This document shows, piece by piece, positions 23,680-32,951 of a stretch of 64,000 bases of DNA. The notes below the pieces were generated by a model. The model ran no database searches and was not told the origin of the DNA. It was given only the letters and a program-made list of their open reading frames with translations. Position 1 is the first letter of the stretch. Every line of letters begins with the position of its first letter. The stretch comes from Isoptericola sediminis (GTDB taxonomy: Bacteria; Actinomycetota; Actinomycetes; Actinomycetales; Cellulomonadaceae): positions 62,001 through 126,000 of the forward strand of contig NZ_JABFAJ010000019.1 in the NCBI RefSeq assembly GCF_013085345.1, given 5' to 3'. A program made the position numbers and the translations under genes.

Positions 23680-24795
23680 ATGGTCGAGGGGGAGAAGACG
23701 GACCCGCCGTCGCGCCGGAGGGACAGGCTGCGCCGACGGTCGGGCGTCGCGGCGACGCCCGCCGTGGCGGAGGTCCCGCACCTGACCCGCTACGTCGAGG
23801 ACGGACGCCCGAGCCCGGCCCCCGAGGGTGCGAGCGTGGCCGACGGACTGCGGTTCGCCGACGGTGCCTCCGACCGCATGACCATGTCGCTCTACCCACG
23901 GCCGACGACGGCCGCGATCCACGAGCTCGCCGAGGCCTGGGAGCTGCACCCGCTGGTGGTCGAGGACCTCCTGCACGCCCGCCAGCGACCCAAGGTCGAA
24001 CGCTACGGCGACCTGCTGTTCCTCGTGGTGCGCTCCGCCTGGTACGTCGACGCGGAGGAGGACGTCGTCCTCGCCGAGTTCCACGTGCTGGTGCGCCCGG
24101 GTGCCGTCGCCGTGCTCTGCCAGGACGGACGGTGGATCGACGGCACGCCGGCCGAGCGCCTCGACGAGTCGACGTTCGGGTCCGAGGAGGAGGCCCGGGC
24201 GCTGCTCCCGGGCGAGGACCTGCTGCGGCTCGGTCCGGAGGCGGTCGTCTACCGGTTCCTCGACGCCATCGTCGACGGCTACACCCCCGTGCTGCAGGGC
24301 GTGGCCATCGACAAGGAGCAGATCGAGCGCCAGGTGTTCAGCGGCGACGCCGCGGTGGCCGAGCGCATCTACCGGCTCAGCCAGGAAGTCATCGACATGC
24401 AGCACGCGACCTCGTCGATGACGGAGGTCGTGGAGGCGCTGCGCGCGGGGTCCGCCGAGCCCGCCATCGCGACCGAGCTCCAGACCTACCTGCAGGACGT
24501 CTCGGACCACCTCACCCGCGCCACCGCGCGGGTGGCGGAGTACCGCGAGGCGCTGGGGCAGATCCTCGACGTCAACGCGACGCTGGTGGCGCACCGGCAG
24601 AACGAGGACATGAAGAAGATCTCCGGCTGGGCGGCGATCCTCTTCGCGCCCACCCTCGTGGCCGCCGTCTACGGCATGAACTTCGACGTGATGCCCGAGC
24701 TGCACTGGGTGTTCGGGTACCCGATGGCGGTCACCCTGATGGTGGCGTTCTCCGTCGTGCTGTTCGTGGTGTTCAAGCGCGGCCGGTGGATGTAG
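23680..24795 (+). CDS. corA: CorA-type magnesium/cobalt transporter
   Basis: A 371-residue channel protein. The long cytoplasmic domain (about 1-290) carries the usual CorA segments (HPLVVEDLLHARQRPKVERYGD, LAEFHVLVRPGAVAVLCQDG; first 20 residues of each are enough to recognise it) and a long helix bundle. Two C-terminal membrane helices follow, with the selectivity motif GMN within AAVYGMNF (about residues 331-333). The start after GGAGAGGGG is preferred to an upstream ATG at 23650. It is divergent from the HNH nuclease gene. Confidence 0.9.
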   Translation: MVEGEKTDPPSRRRDRLRRRSGVAATPAVAEVPHLTRYVEDGRPSPAPEGASVADGLRFADGASDRMTMSLYPRPTTAAIHELAEAWELHPLVVEDLLHARQRPKVERYGDLLFLVVRSAWYVDAEEDVVLAEFHVLVRPGAVAVLCQDGRWIDGTPAERLDESTFGSEEEARALLPGEDLLRLGPEAVVYRFLDAIVDGYTPVLQGVAIDKEQIERQVFSGDAAVAERIYRLSQEVIDMQHATSSMTEVVEALRAGSAEPAIATELQTYLQDVSDHLTRATARVAEYREALGQILDVNATLVAHRQNEDMKKISGWAAILFAPTLVAAVYGMNFDVMPELHWVFGYPMAVTLMVAFSVVLFVVFKRGRWM

Positions 24796-24839
24796 TCCGG
24801 GACGGCCTCCGCAGCCTGTGACGTGATGCACACGATCAA

Positions 24840-24862
24840 AAGGCGAATCTGAGATGCGTCTT
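24840..24862. promoter_or_regulatory. NsrR-like palindromic operator
   Basis: AAGGCGAATCT and AGATGCGTCTT flank a single G; the half-sites match each other at nine of eleven positions when inverted. The form AAG-N5-ATCT resembles NsrR boxes of other bacteria. It lies 17 bases before the nsrR ATG, fitting autoregulation and NO-responsive control of the nsrR-hmp operon. Confidence 0.7.
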
Positions 24863-24879
24863 TAGATACGGTGCCGGAC

Positions 24880-25335
24880 ATGCAGCTCACGGCGTTCACC
24901 GACCTGGGCCTCCGGATCGTCATGAGGCTCTCCGTGCTCGGCGAGGCCGAGCACGCCACCACCGGCGTGCTCGCCGAGGAGCTGCACGTGCCGGCCAGCC
25001 ACGCCGCCAAGGTCGTCACCCGGCTCGCGCGCCTCGGCGTCGTCGAGGCGCGCCGCGGTCGCGCCGGCGGGCTGCGACTGGCCGACGGCGCCGAGCGCAT
25101 GTCGATCGGTCGCATCGCGCGAGACCTCGAGGGCGACGGGGAGGTGGTCGACTGCGAGGGGGCGAACCCGTGCCCCCTGCGCAACGGCTGCCGGCTGCGC
25201 GGCGCGCTCGCCCGCGCGCGCGAGGCCTTCTTCGCCGTGCTCGACCCCCTGACGATCGCCGACATGGCCGCCCCACCGACCCGGTCCGTCCTCCTCACCC
25301 TCGGAGCCGGACCGCCCGCCGGGTCGACGCCGTGA
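24880..25335 (+). CDS. nsrR: NO-sensing Rrf2-family repressor NsrR
   Basis: A 151-residue Rrf2-type winged-helix protein. The N-terminus MQLTAFTDLGLRIVMRL matches NsrR, including Asp8, an iron-sulfur ligand in the Streptomyces protein. The recognition region reads PASHAAKVVTRLARLG. The cluster cysteines are C92, C98 and C104 in CEGANPCPLRNGC, the NsrR spacing. Nitric oxide damages the cluster and releases DNA. It is followed immediately by the flavohaemoglobin gene, the classic target, and preceded by a palindromic site. GTG at 24871 is an alternative start but MQLT is the family start. Confidence 0.9.
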   Translation: MQLTAFTDLGLRIVMRLSVLGEAEHATTGVLAEELHVPASHAAKVVTRLARLGVVEARRGRAGGLRLADGAERMSIGRIARDLEGDGEVVDCEGANPCPLRNGCRLRGALARAREAFFAVLDPLTIADMAAPPTRSVLLTLGAGPPAGSTP

Positions 25336-25379
25336 CGTCGCCCGCCACCCTGCAGGTACCCGAGGAAGGATCCCTCCCG

Positions 25380-26597
25380 ATGCTCACTGCCGAGTCCACC
25401 GCCGTCGTCCGTGCCACGCTTCCCGTGGTCGGGGCCGCGATCGGCGACATCACGCCGCTGTTCTACCGCAAGATGTTCGCCGCGCACCCCGAGCTCGAAC
25501 GCGACCTGTTCAACCGCGGCAACCAGGCGCAGGGCGACCAGCAGCGGGCGCTCGCGGCCTCGATCGCCGGGTATGCCACGCTCCTCGTCGACGAGGACGG
25601 GCCGGACCCGAGGTCGGTGCTCGCACGCATCGCCCACAAGCACGCCTCGCTCGGGATCCTCCCGGAGCAGTACCAGATCGTGCACGACCACCTGTTCGAG
25701 GCGATCGCGGAGGTGCTCGGCGACGCCGTCACCCCGGAGGTGGCCGCGGCGTGGGACGAGGTCTACTGGCACATGGCCGAGGCGCTCATCCAGATCGAGC
25801 AGGGGCTCTACGACGAGGCGGGTGTCGCCACCGGTGACGTCTGGCGCTCGGTCCGGGTGCGGCGTCGGGTCCAGGAGTCGCCCGACACCATCTCGCTGGA
25901 GCTCGCCGACCCCGACGGCGCCGCACTGCCCGCCGGCCGGCCCGGTCAGTACCTGTCGGTCGCCGTCCGCCTGCCCGACGGCGCGCGGCAGATCCGGCAG
26001 TACAGCCTGACCGGCGCGGCGGACCCGGGCGCGTGGAGCGTCTCGGTGAAGGCGATCCCCGCGTCGCACGACGGTGACCGGATCGCGCCGGCCGGGGAGG
26101 TGTCGAACCATCTGCACGCCACGGTCTTCGAAGGGGACATGCTCGAGGTCTCGATGCCCTTCGGCGAGCTCCGGCTCACCGAGAGCACGCGGCCGCTCGT
26201 CCTCGTGTCCGCCGGGATCGGCATCACGCCGATGATCGGGTTCCTGCACCACCTGCGCCGCACCGGCACCGACCGCCCCGTGACGGTGCTGCACGCCGAC
26301 CGGTCCCCGGCGCGCCACGCCCACCGGGCCGAGCTGGCCGGGCTGGTCGACCAGATTCCCTCGGCGACGCTGCACCGGTGGTACGAGGACCTCGGCGCCC
26401 GGCCCGTCGGCGACGGCCTGCGCCCCGGCTACCTCGACCTCGACGGCGTCGACCTGCCGGCCGACGCGGACGTCTACGTCTGCGGCCCGCTGCCCTTCAT
26501 GAGCCTCGTCCGCGGCGAGCTCCTGCGCAGGGGCGTCCCGGCGGGCCGCATCCACCACGAGGTGTTCGGTCCCGGCGAGGAGGTGGCGGCCGCCTGA
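25380..26597 (+). CDS. hmp: Flavohaemoglobin, nitric oxide dioxygenase
   Basis: A 405-residue enzyme that oxidises NO to nitrate with oxygen and NAD(P)H. The globin domain (1-140) has the distal region PLFYRKMF and the proximal haem ligand in HKHASLGI. The reductase domain has FAD motif RQIRQYSLTG, the NAD-binding GIGITPMIG and YVCGPLPFM near the C-terminus. The ATG after GAGGAAGGA is used because family members start ML(S/T); a GTG at 25332 overlapping the nsrR stop would add 16 unlikely residues. It is in an operon with nsrR. Confidence 0.93.
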   Translation: MLTAESTAVVRATLPVVGAAIGDITPLFYRKMFAAHPELERDLFNRGNQAQGDQQRALAASIAGYATLLVDEDGPDPRSVLARIAHKHASLGILPEQYQIVHDHLFEAIAEVLGDAVTPEVAAAWDEVYWHMAEALIQIEQGLYDEAGVATGDVWRSVRVRRRVQESPDTISLELADPDGAALPAGRPGQYLSVAVRLPDGARQIRQYSLTGAADPGAWSVSVKAIPASHDGDRIAPAGEVSNHLHATVFEGDMLEVSMPFGELRLTESTRPLVLVSAGIGITPMIGFLHHLRRTGTDRPVTVLHADRSPARHAHRAELAGLVDQIPSATLHRWYEDLGARPVGDGLRPGYLDLDGVDLPADADVYVCGPLPFMSLVRGELLRRGVPAGRIHHEVFGPGEEVAAA

Positions 26598-26602
26598 GCC
26601 GG

Positions 26603-26638
26603 CGGGCCGGGCCGGCGGGGCGCCGTCGGCCCGGCCCG
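26603..26638 (+). terminator. GC hairpin after hmp
   Basis: CGGGCCGGGCCG and CGGCCCGGCCCG form a perfect 12-bp stem with a 12-base loop, six bases after the hmp stop. Confidence 0.6.
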
Positions 26639-26656
26639 GTCCACTAGGCTCGAGGT

Positions 26657-27025
26657 ATGGCCGACGACAAGCTCCCCGTCGATCTGAACCAGATGTTCGA
26701 GCTGGCCCGGGCCGGCGCCGACCTCCTGCTGGAGTTCGTCGACGCCGGCGTGCCGGTGGACCACGCGGACGCCCACGGCAACACCCTGCTCATGCTGGCG
26801 GCGTACCACGGGCACGCCGACCTCGTCCGCGGTCTGGCCCGGCGCGGGGCGGACGTGAACCGGCTCAACGAGCGGGGGCAGTCGCCGCTCGCCGGGGCCG
26901 TGTTCAAGGGCGACCCCCACGTGATCGACGTCCTCGTCGAGGCCGGGGCCGACGTCGACGCCGGCCGGCCGAGCGCCCGGACCACGGCCGAGATGTTCGG
27001 TCAGCCGGTGCCGGGGGAGTCGTGA
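26657..27025 (+). CDS. Ankyrin repeat protein
   Basis: A 122-residue cytoplasmic protein with about three ankyrin repeats: [40 protein letters not shown] and [17 protein letters not shown]. Ankyrin repeats mediate protein-protein binding; no partner is suggested by the context. It lies 22 bases upstream of prfB and may be cotranscribed with it. Confidence 0.85.
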   Translation: MADDKLPVDLNQMFELARAGADLLLEFVDAGVPVDHADAHGNTLLMLAAYHGHADLVRGLARRGADVNRLNERGQSPLAGAVFKGDPHVIDVLVEAGADVDAGRPSARTTAEMFGQPVPGES

Positions 27026-27047
27026 GCGAAAGGTAGGCTGGTTCCTC

Positions 27048-28157
27048 GTGGCCACTATCGACTTCCCCGCCGAGATCAAGGGGCTCCGCTCCACCCTCGA
27101 GTCCATCGAGTCGGTGAGCGACCCCTCTGCCCTGGAGGCGAAGATCGCCGAGCTCTCCGAGCAGGCGGCCGCTCCCGACCTCTGGGACGACCAGGAGAAC
27201 GCGCAGCGGGTCACCTCCGCGCTCTCGCACGCGCAGGACGAGCTGGAGCGGGTCAAGCGGCTGTCCCAGCGGATCGACGACGTCGAGACCCTGGTCGAGC
27301 TCGGCCACGAGATGGACGACCCCGACTCCCTGACCGAGGCGGAGTCCGAGATCACCGCGCTGCGCAAGGAGCTCGACTCCCTCGAGGTCCGTACCCTGCT
27401 CAGCGGCGAGTACGACGCCCGCGAGGCCGTCGTGACGATCCGCGCGGGCGCCGGCGGCGTCGACGCCGCGGACTTCGCCGAGATGCTCATGCGCATGTAC
27501 CTGCGCTGGGCCGAGCGCCACGGCTACCCGGCCAAGGTCATGGACACCTCCTACGCCGAGGAGGCGGGCCTGAAGTCCGCCACCTTCGAGGTCAACGTCC
27601 CCTACGCGTTCGGGAACCTGTCGGTCGAGGCCGGCACCCACCGCCTGGTGCGCATCTCGCCCTTCGACAACCAGGGACGGCGCCAGACGTCGTTCGCCGC
27701 GGTCGAGGTCATCCCGCTCATCGAGCAGACGGACCACATCGAGATCCCCGAGAACGAGCTGAAGATCGATGTGTTCCGGTCCTCCGGGCCGGGCGGCCAG
27801 TCGGTGAACACCACCGACTCCGCCGTGCGCATGACGCACATCCCGACCGGCACCGTCGTGTCGATGCAGAACGAGAAGTCGCAGATCCAGAACCGCGCCG
27901 CGGCGCTGCGCGTCATGCAGTCCCGCCTGCTGCTGCTCCGTCAGCAGGAGGAGGCCGCGAAGAAGAAGGAGCTCGCCGGCGACATCAAGGCGAGCTGGGG
28001 CGACCAGATGCGCTCCTACGTCCTGCACCCGTACCAGATGGTCAAGGACCTGCGCACCGAGCACGAGGCCGGCAACACCCAGGCCGTGTTCGACGGCGCG
28101 ATCGACGAGTTCATCGAGGCCGGCATCCGCTGGCGCCGCAACCAGTCGGAGAACTGA
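27048..28157 (+). CDS. prfB: Peptide chain release factor 2
   Basis: A 369-residue RF2 that ends translation at UGA and UAA. It contains the catalytic GGQ within [20 protein letters not shown] and the RF2-type N-terminal coiled coil; the expected tripeptide region follows [18 protein letters not shown] in the family. The frame is continuous from the GTG start, so the programmed frameshift of the enterobacterial gene is absent, as in many actinobacteria. Just downstream lies a 20-bp-period repeat array, then ftsE. Confidence 0.95.
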   Translation: MATIDFPAEIKGLRSTLESIESVSDPSALEAKIAELSEQAAAPDLWDDQENAQRVTSALSHAQDELERVKRLSQRIDDVETLVELGHEMDDPDSLTEAESEITALRKELDSLEVRTLLSGEYDAREAVVTIRAGAGGVDAADFAEMLMRMYLRWAERHGYPAKVMDTSYAEEAGLKSATFEVNVPYAFGNLSVEAGTHRLVRISPFDNQGRRQTSFAAVEVIPLIEQTDHIEIPENELKIDVFRSSGPGGQSVNTTDSAVRMTHIPTGTVVSMQNEKSQIQNRAAALRVMQSRLLLLRQQEEAAKKKELAGDIKASWGDQMRSYVLHPYQMVKDLRTEHEAGNTQAVFDGAIDEFIEAGIRWRRNQSEN

Positions 28158-28174
28158 GGTCCGTCCGGCCCGGC

Positions 28175-28254
28175 CCTGACTCGGCGCGTTACGCCCTGAC
28201 GCGCCACGGTCGGGCCTGACTCGGCGCGTTCCGCCCTGACCCGGCACGAGGTGT
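28175..28254 (+). repeat. 20-bp-period array of four units
   Basis: CCTGAC(T/C/G)CG(G/C) begins at 28175, 28195, 28215 and 28235, exactly 20 bp apart. The other 10-12 bases of each unit vary, although units one and three are nearly identical. It follows the prfB stop by 17 bases and belongs to the same family as the arrays after nagB. Confidence 0.85.
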
Positions 28255-28416
28255 GCCGGCCCGGCCCACCGGACAATCCCGGACGATTGCGGCCAGCAAC
28301 GGACCGGTGCCCGCGACACGCCGCGTGTCTGCCATCGGGGGCAGGATCTCGCGTGCGACTCTCGGATCGGGTGAACGCCTGCGCCTGGCAGGCATCCACC
28401 CGGTGGGAGGTACGCC

Positions 28417-29319
28417 GTGATCCGGTTCGAGAACGTCTCGAAGGTCTATGCACGGGGGGCGCGACCCGCGCTCGACGACGTCTCCGTCGACGTCGAGCGG
28501 GGCGAGTTCGTGTTCCTCGTCGGCGCGTCCGGCTCCGGCAAGTCCACGTTCCTGCGACTCGTGCTGCGCGAGGAGCGCCCCACCGGCGGGCGGGTGTACG
28601 TCGCCGGGCGCGACCTGACCCGGCTCTCGCCCTGGCGGGTGCCCGGTCTGCGCCGCGGCATCGGCATGGTGTTCCAGGACTTCCGGCTGCTGCCGAACAA
28701 GACCGTCTACGAGAACGTCGCCTTCGCGCTGCAGGTCATCGGGCGCCCACGCCACCACATCCGCACCACCGTGCCCGAGGTGCTGGAGTGGGTCGGGCTC
28801 GACGGCAAGGAGAAGCGGCGGCCGCACGAGCTGTCCGGCGGGGAGCAGCAGCGCGTCGCGATCGCCCGCGCCTTCGTCAACCGGCCCAAGATCCTGCTCG
28901 CCGACGAGCCCACCGGCAACCTCGACCCGACGACCTCCCAGGGCATCATGCGGCTGCTGGACCGGATCAACCGCACCGGGACCACCGTGGTGATGGCGAC
29001 CCACGACGACGAGATCGTCAACGAGATGCGCCGCCGGGTCGTCGAGCTCTCCACCGGGCACGTCGTGCGCGACGAGAAGGACGCCGTCTACGGCCGCCGC
29101 GAGGAGATCCTGCCGCAGGTCGGCCCCGTCGCCGTCCTGGACGCTCCCGGGCGGGGGGTGCCCGCCCGCCGCATCTCGGTGCGCCCCGAACCCGGTGACG
29201 TCGCCGCGGAACGTGCGGCCGACCAGGCCGCGGCCCGGGGGGTGGACCCGCCGCCGGCGGAGACCGACGACGAGGAGGTCCGGGCGATGTCGGGGGCGTC
29301 CCGGGCCGAGGAGGCCTGA
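28417..29319 (+). CDS. ftsE: Cell division ATP-binding protein FtsE, C-terminally extended
   Basis: A 300-residue ABC ATPase of the FtsEX complex at the division septum. Walker [10 protein letters not shown], the Q-loop region [20 protein letters not shown], signature [15 protein letters not shown] and Walker [11 protein letters not shown] are intact. The core ends near residue 225. An extra 70 or so residues form a Pro/Arg/Glu-rich, probably disordered tail not present in most FtsE proteins (about 225-230 residues). It is followed three bases later by ftsX and then the M23 activator gene. Confidence 0.93.
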   Translation: MIRFENVSKVYARGARPALDDVSVDVERGEFVFLVGASGSGKSTFLRLVLREERPTGGRVYVAGRDLTRLSPWRVPGLRRGIGMVFQDFRLLPNKTVYENVAFALQVIGRPRHHIRTTVPEVLEWVGLDGKEKRRPHELSGGEQQRVAIARAFVNRPKILLADEPTGNLDPTTSQGIMRLLDRINRTGTTVVMATHDDEIVNEMRRRVVELSTGHVVRDEKDAVYGRREEILPQVGPVAVLDAPGRGVPARRISVRPEPGDVAAERAADQAAARGVDPPPAETDDEEVRAMSGASRAEEA

Positions 29320-29322
29320 GCG

Positions 29323-30234
29323 GTGCGCCTGCAGTTCGTCTTCGGCGAGGTCCTGCGTGGTCTGCGCCGCAACGCCACGATGGTGGTCTCGGTGGTGCTG
29401 GTGACGTTCGTCTCCCTGACGTTCGTCGGAGCCGCCGCGCTGCTGCAGGTGCAGATCGACAAGCTCAAGGGTGACTGGTACGACCTCGTCGAGGTCTCGG
29501 TCTTCCTCTGCCCCGAGGGTTCCACCGAGCCGACGTGCGCCGAGGGCGAGGCCAGCCCGGAGCAGATCAGCACCCTGGAGCGCACGATCAGCACCGAGCT
29601 CGACGGCGTCGTGTCCACGGTGTACTTCGAGTCGAAGTCCGACGCCTTCGAGGCCTTCTCCGCCCAGTATCCCGACGGCTACCAGGGCACCCAGCTCACC
29701 GCGGACGACATGCAGGCCTCGTTCCGCCTTCAGCTCGCCGACCCCGAGCAGTACCAGGTCGTGGACGAGGTGCTCTCCGGTCGGGACGGCGTCGAGGTGG
29801 TCGAGGACCAGCGGGCGATCTTCGACCCGCTGTTCCTGGCGCTGAACCGTGCCTCGCTGGTGGCCGTCGGTCTCGCCGTCGTCATGCTCGTCGCGGCGGC
29901 GCTGCTGATCATCACCACGATCCGGCTCTCCGCGGTGTCCCGGCAGCGCGAGACCGGGATCATGCGGCTCGTGGGTGCCTCGACCCTGTTCGTCCAGCTG
30001 CCGTTCATGCTCGAGGGCGCCATCGCGGCACTGCTCGGGGCCGTCCTGGCGGTCGTCGGGCTCTGGGCGGCCGTGCAGTACCTCGTCGTCGACTGGCTCG
30101 CCGCGTCGGTGGACTGGGTCGAGCACGTGACTCCGGCCGACGTGCTCACCATCGCCCCGCTGCTGCTGGGCCTGGCCGTGGCGGTCGCCGCCGTGTCCTC
30201 CGCCGTGACCCTCCACCGCTACACGAGGGTGTGA
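29323..30234 (+). CDS. ftsX: Cell division membrane protein FtsX
   Basis: A 303-residue membrane partner of FtsE. It starts RLQFVFGEVLRGLRRNATM and has the first membrane helix at about 23-45. A large extracytoplasmic domain follows (about 46-180) containing two cysteines (CPEGSTEPTC), then three more membrane helices with the MacB/FtsX core (RETGIMRLVGASTLFVQLPF). The external loop is the known docking site for M23 hydrolase regulators, matching the next gene, which begins six bases downstream. Confidence 0.93.
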   Translation: MRLQFVFGEVLRGLRRNATMVVSVVLVTFVSLTFVGAAALLQVQIDKLKGDWYDLVEVSVFLCPEGSTEPTCAEGEASPEQISTLERTISTELDGVVSTVYFESKSDAFEAFSAQYPDGYQGTQLTADDMQASFRLQLADPEQYQVVDEVLSGRDGVEVVEDQRAIFDPLFLALNRASLVAVGLAVVMLVAAALLIITTIRLSAVSRQRETGIMRLVGASTLFVQLPFMLEGAIAALLGAVLAVVGLWAAVQYLVVDWLAASVDWVEHVTPADVLTIAPLLLGLAVAVAAVSSAVTLHRYTRV

Positions 30235-30240
30235 TCCGCC

Positions 30241-31785
30241 GTGCCCGACGTCGTCCGCCTGCGCCGCGCCCTCGCCGGGGTGCTGGCCGCACTGCTGCTG
30301 ATCGGCCCGACGGCACCGGTCGTCGCCGACGAGCTCGACGACCAGCGTGCCGCCGCGGAGGAGCAGCAGCGCCAGAAGCGCGAGGAGCGCCAGGACCTGC
30401 AGCACGAGCTCGAGGACACCAACGACAAGTTCGCCCAGGCGGTGCTCGACCTCAACGAGGTCGAGGGGCGTCTGCCGGTGGCGCAGGCCGAGCTCGCCGA
30501 GGCGCAGGCCGCCCTCGCCGAGGCCCGCCGCAAGGCGGCGGTGCTCGCCGACCGGCTGGCCGACGCCGAGGACGAGGAGAAGGCCGTCGCCCAGGAGATC
30601 GAGGCCGGCGAGGGCAAGGTCGAGGAGGCGCGGGACGACGTCGCCGCGATGGCGCGCGAGGCCTACCGCCGCGGGGACGACGCCAGCACCATCGGGCTGG
30701 TCACGGGGGCGCAGTCCACGGAGGAGTTCCTCGACGACCTGTCCGTGACGGCGTCGGCCGCGCGCAGCCGGTCCCGCTCGGTGACCGAGCTGCAGGAGGC
30801 CGAGACCGTGGCCCGCAACCAGCAGGCGCGGCTCGACGCGATCCGGGAGACGATCGCGGTCCTCAAGGCCGAGGCGGACGCGAACGTCGTGGTCGCGCAG
30901 GAGGCCGAGCAGCAGGCGGCGGAACGCAAGGCCGAGGTGGAGCGGCTCATCGAGGAGCAGAAGCGGCTCAAGGCCACGATCGCGGACCAGCGGGACGAGA
31001 CGATCGCGGAGCTCGAGGAGAACGAGGCCGAGCGCGACCAGCTCCAGTCCGAGATCAAGGACATCATCGCCAAGCAGGCCGAGCGCGACCGTCGGCTCGA
31101 GGAGGAGCGCAAGCGTCGCGAGGCCGAGGAGCGCCGACGCCAGGAGGCCGAGGCACGCCGGCAGGCCGAGCGAGAGGCCGAGCAGCGCGCCGCCGAGCAG
31201 CGTGCGGCGGAGCGCGGCCAGCAGGACTCCGGTGGCGGGTCGGGCCAGGGCGGCGGGGGAGGCTCCGGCTCCGGCGGCGGCTCGGGCGGCGGGGGAGGCG
31301 GCTCCGGCTCGGGCTCCGGCGGTGGCTCGAGCTCGGGTGGCGGAGGCGGGTCCAGCTCCGGCGGCTCGTCGACCCCCTCGGGTCCGTTCCTGGGCTGGCC
31401 GACGAACTACCGGGTGGTGACCAGCAGCTACGGCATGCGCTACCTGCCGATGTACGGCTACACCCGGCTGCACGCGGGCACGGACATCCGCAGCTACTGC
31501 GGCACCCCCATCTACGCCGCCCAGAGCGGGTACGTGGAGCAGGCCTACTACGGGTCGAGCCCCGGCAACAACGTGCTCATCAACCACGGCAGGCACCGCG
31601 GGGACAGCGTCATGAGCCGGTACCTGCACCTGTCGCGCGACGTGGTCTACGTCGGGCAGAAGGTCTCCAAGGGCCAGGTGATCGGGTACTCCGGGAGCAG
31701 CGGGTCCTCCGGAGCGTGCCACCTGCACTTCGAGGTGTGGCTCAACGGCAGCACGGTCGACCCGATGCGGGGCTGGCTGAACTGA
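30241..31785 (+). CDS. M23/LytM domain protein with coiled coil (FtsEX-linked hydrolase)
   Basis: A 514-residue exported protein. A signal peptide (about 1-32) is followed by a long coiled coil (about 33-325, rich in Glu, Arg and Ala) and a Gly/Ser-only linker (about 330-378). The C-terminal LytM domain has HAGTD and HLHFEVW, so the zinc ligands and catalytic histidines are present, unlike degenerate EnvC-type activators. By analogy with EnvC and mycobacterial RipC, FtsEX would open the coiled coil and activate septal peptidoglycan cleavage. It directly follows ftsX. Confidence 0.88.
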   Translation: MPDVVRLRRALAGVLAALLLIGPTAPVVADELDDQRAAAEEQQRQKREERQDLQHELEDTNDKFAQAVLDLNEVEGRLPVAQAELAEAQAALAEARRKAAVLADRLADAEDEEKAVAQEIEAGEGKVEEARDDVAAMAREAYRRGDDASTIGLVTGAQSTEEFLDDLSVTASAARSRSRSVTELQEAETVARNQQARLDAIRETIAVLKAEADANVVVAQEAEQQAAERKAEVERLIEEQKRLKATIADQRDETIAELEENEAERDQLQSEIKDIIAKQAERDRRLEEERKRREAEERRRQEAEARRQAEREAEQRAAEQRAAERGQQDSGGGSGQGGGGGSGSGGGSGGGGGGSGSGSGGGSSSGGGGGSSSGGSSTPSGPFLGWPTNYRVVTSSYGMRYLPMYGYTRLHAGTDIRSYCGTPIYAAQSGYVEQAYYGSSPGNNVLINHGRHRGDSVMSRYLHLSRDVVYVGQKVSKGQVIGYSGSSGSSGACHLHFEVWLNGSTVDPMRGWLN

Positions 31786-31883
31786 CCTGCGGAGCGGCGT
31801 GACCGCCCTGAGCGAAAATCCGCTGGTCCCGGGTCCGGGGCCGCGTATCCTGGAGCGTCGCGTCACCCAGGGAGGAGGAGACC

Positions 31884-32390
31884 GTGTCCAACAAGTCCAA
31901 GGGCGCCAAGAAGAAGCAGCAGTCGGCGGATCCGCGCCAGGTCGTGGCGAACAACAAGAAGGCCCGCCACGACTACGTGATCGAGGACGTGCTCGAGGCC
32001 GGGATCGTCCTGTCCGGGACCGAGGTCAAGGCACTGCGCATGGGGCGTGCGTCGCTGGCCGAGAGCTACGTCACCGTCGACCACGACGAGGTCTGGCTCG
32101 AGCACGCGCACATCCCCGAGTACTTCCAGGGCACCTGGAACAACCACGCGCCGCGCCGTCGACGCAAGCTGCTGCTGCACCGCGACGAGATCGACCGCCT
32201 CGGGGTCAAGTCCCGGGAGAAGGGCAAGACGATCGTCCCGCTGCGGCTGTACTTCCTGGACGGGCGGGCCAAGCTCGAGATCGCGCTGGCCCACGGCAAG
32301 AAGGAGTTCGACAAGCGCCAGGCCCTGCGCGAGAAGCAGGACCTGCGGGAGGCCCAGCGCGCCATGCGACGCCAGGAGCTGCTCGGCTGA
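31884..32390 (+). CDS. smpB: SsrA-binding protein SmpB
   Basis: A 168-residue RNA-binding protein needed for tmRNA trans-translation. Family motifs are present: VVANNKKARHDYVIEDVLEAG near the start (first 20 residues diagnostic), GTEVKALRMGRASL, the EYFQGTWNNH loop, LLLHRDEIDRL and a basic Arg/Gln-rich C-terminal tail. A Lys-rich N-terminal extension precedes the core. The GTG start follows GGAGGAG. The tmRNA gene lies about 140 bases downstream. Confidence 0.95.
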   Translation: MSNKSKGAKKKQQSADPRQVVANNKKARHDYVIEDVLEAGIVLSGTEVKALRMGRASLAESYVTVDHDEVWLEHAHIPEYFQGTWNNHAPRRRRKLLLHRDEIDRLGVKSREKGKTIVPLRLYFLDGRAKLEIALAHGKKEFDKRQALREKQDLREAQRAMRRQELLG

Positions 32391-32533
32391 CGGCGCTGCG
32401 GCGCACCGTGCCGCGGCTCGCGGCGGCGCTGCCCCGGTGCGGAAATATCTGTGCGACCTGGGGCGTTCATCCACTACGATGGACAGACCGGCGGTGGTCC
32501 GCCACGGCCGGTGCGGATCTTGACAAATCCATA

Positions 32534-32899
32534 GGGGCTGATCGGTTTCGACGGTGGTCGTGCTTCCAGGGGAAGCGGGCCGAGGATGCAGTGCTCATCT
32601 CGTTAACGCTTGCCTGCAAACCTATAGGTGCCGATAACAAGCGCACCGACTTCGCCCTCGCCGCCTGAGCGAGCTCCGAAGTCCGTGAGCCCGGGAGCGC
32701 TCTCGACCCGGTAGCTCACGTCATCTAGAGAGCCACTGCTCGTCGCCCTCGTCATCGGGGCGGCGGGGACTTCCAGATGACTGGGCCCGTCCGCACCTTG
32801 TCTGCGTGAGTGCGGGGGCCGAGAAAATCGCAGCAGACTGCGCCCGGAGAAGCCCTGGAAAAGCGCTACCGGACCCGGGTTCGATTCCCGGCAGCTCCA
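32534..32899 (+). ncRNA. ssrA: Transfer-messenger RNA (ssrA)
   Basis: The 5' end GGGGCTGATCGGTTTCGAC and the 3' end GGTTCGATTCCCGGCAGCTCC are the tRNA-like ends of a one-piece tmRNA; GGGGCTG pairs with CAGCTCC. The tag frame starts at GCC 32630 and reads ADNKRTDFALAA, stop TGA at 32666-32668, the actinobacterial ADxKRTxFALAA type ending in the protease signal LAA. The 3' CCA is not encoded after the discriminator A. Several GC hairpins between tag and 3' end are the pseudoknots. It rescues stalled ribosomes with SmpB, encoded upstream. Confidence 0.96.
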
Positions 32900-32904
32900 C
32901 TCGT

Positions 32905-32951
32905 CACGACGAAGGCCCGCCTGACACCACGTCAGGCGGGCCTTCGTCGTG
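32905..32951 (+). terminator. tmRNA terminator
   Basis: A perfect 21-bp inverted repeat (left arm starts CACGACGAAGG, right arm ends CCTTCGTCGTG) with loop ACCAC begins six bases after the mature 3' end of ssrA. Confidence 0.9.

Noticed and set aside
27048-28157. Programmed frameshift in prfB
   Set aside because: The frame is continuous with no internal UGA, so none is needed.
28189-31866. 1225-codon open frame on the minus strand
   Set aside because: It lies opposite ftsE, ftsX and the M23 gene, which have clear families, ribosome binding sites and overlaps. Its translation is low-complexity and typical of GC-rich antisense frames.
31799-32668. Plus-strand open frame ending in the tmRNA tag
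   Set aside because: It overlaps smpB in another frame and only appears open because it happens to join the tag codons; the tag is read by ribosomes switching to tmRNA.
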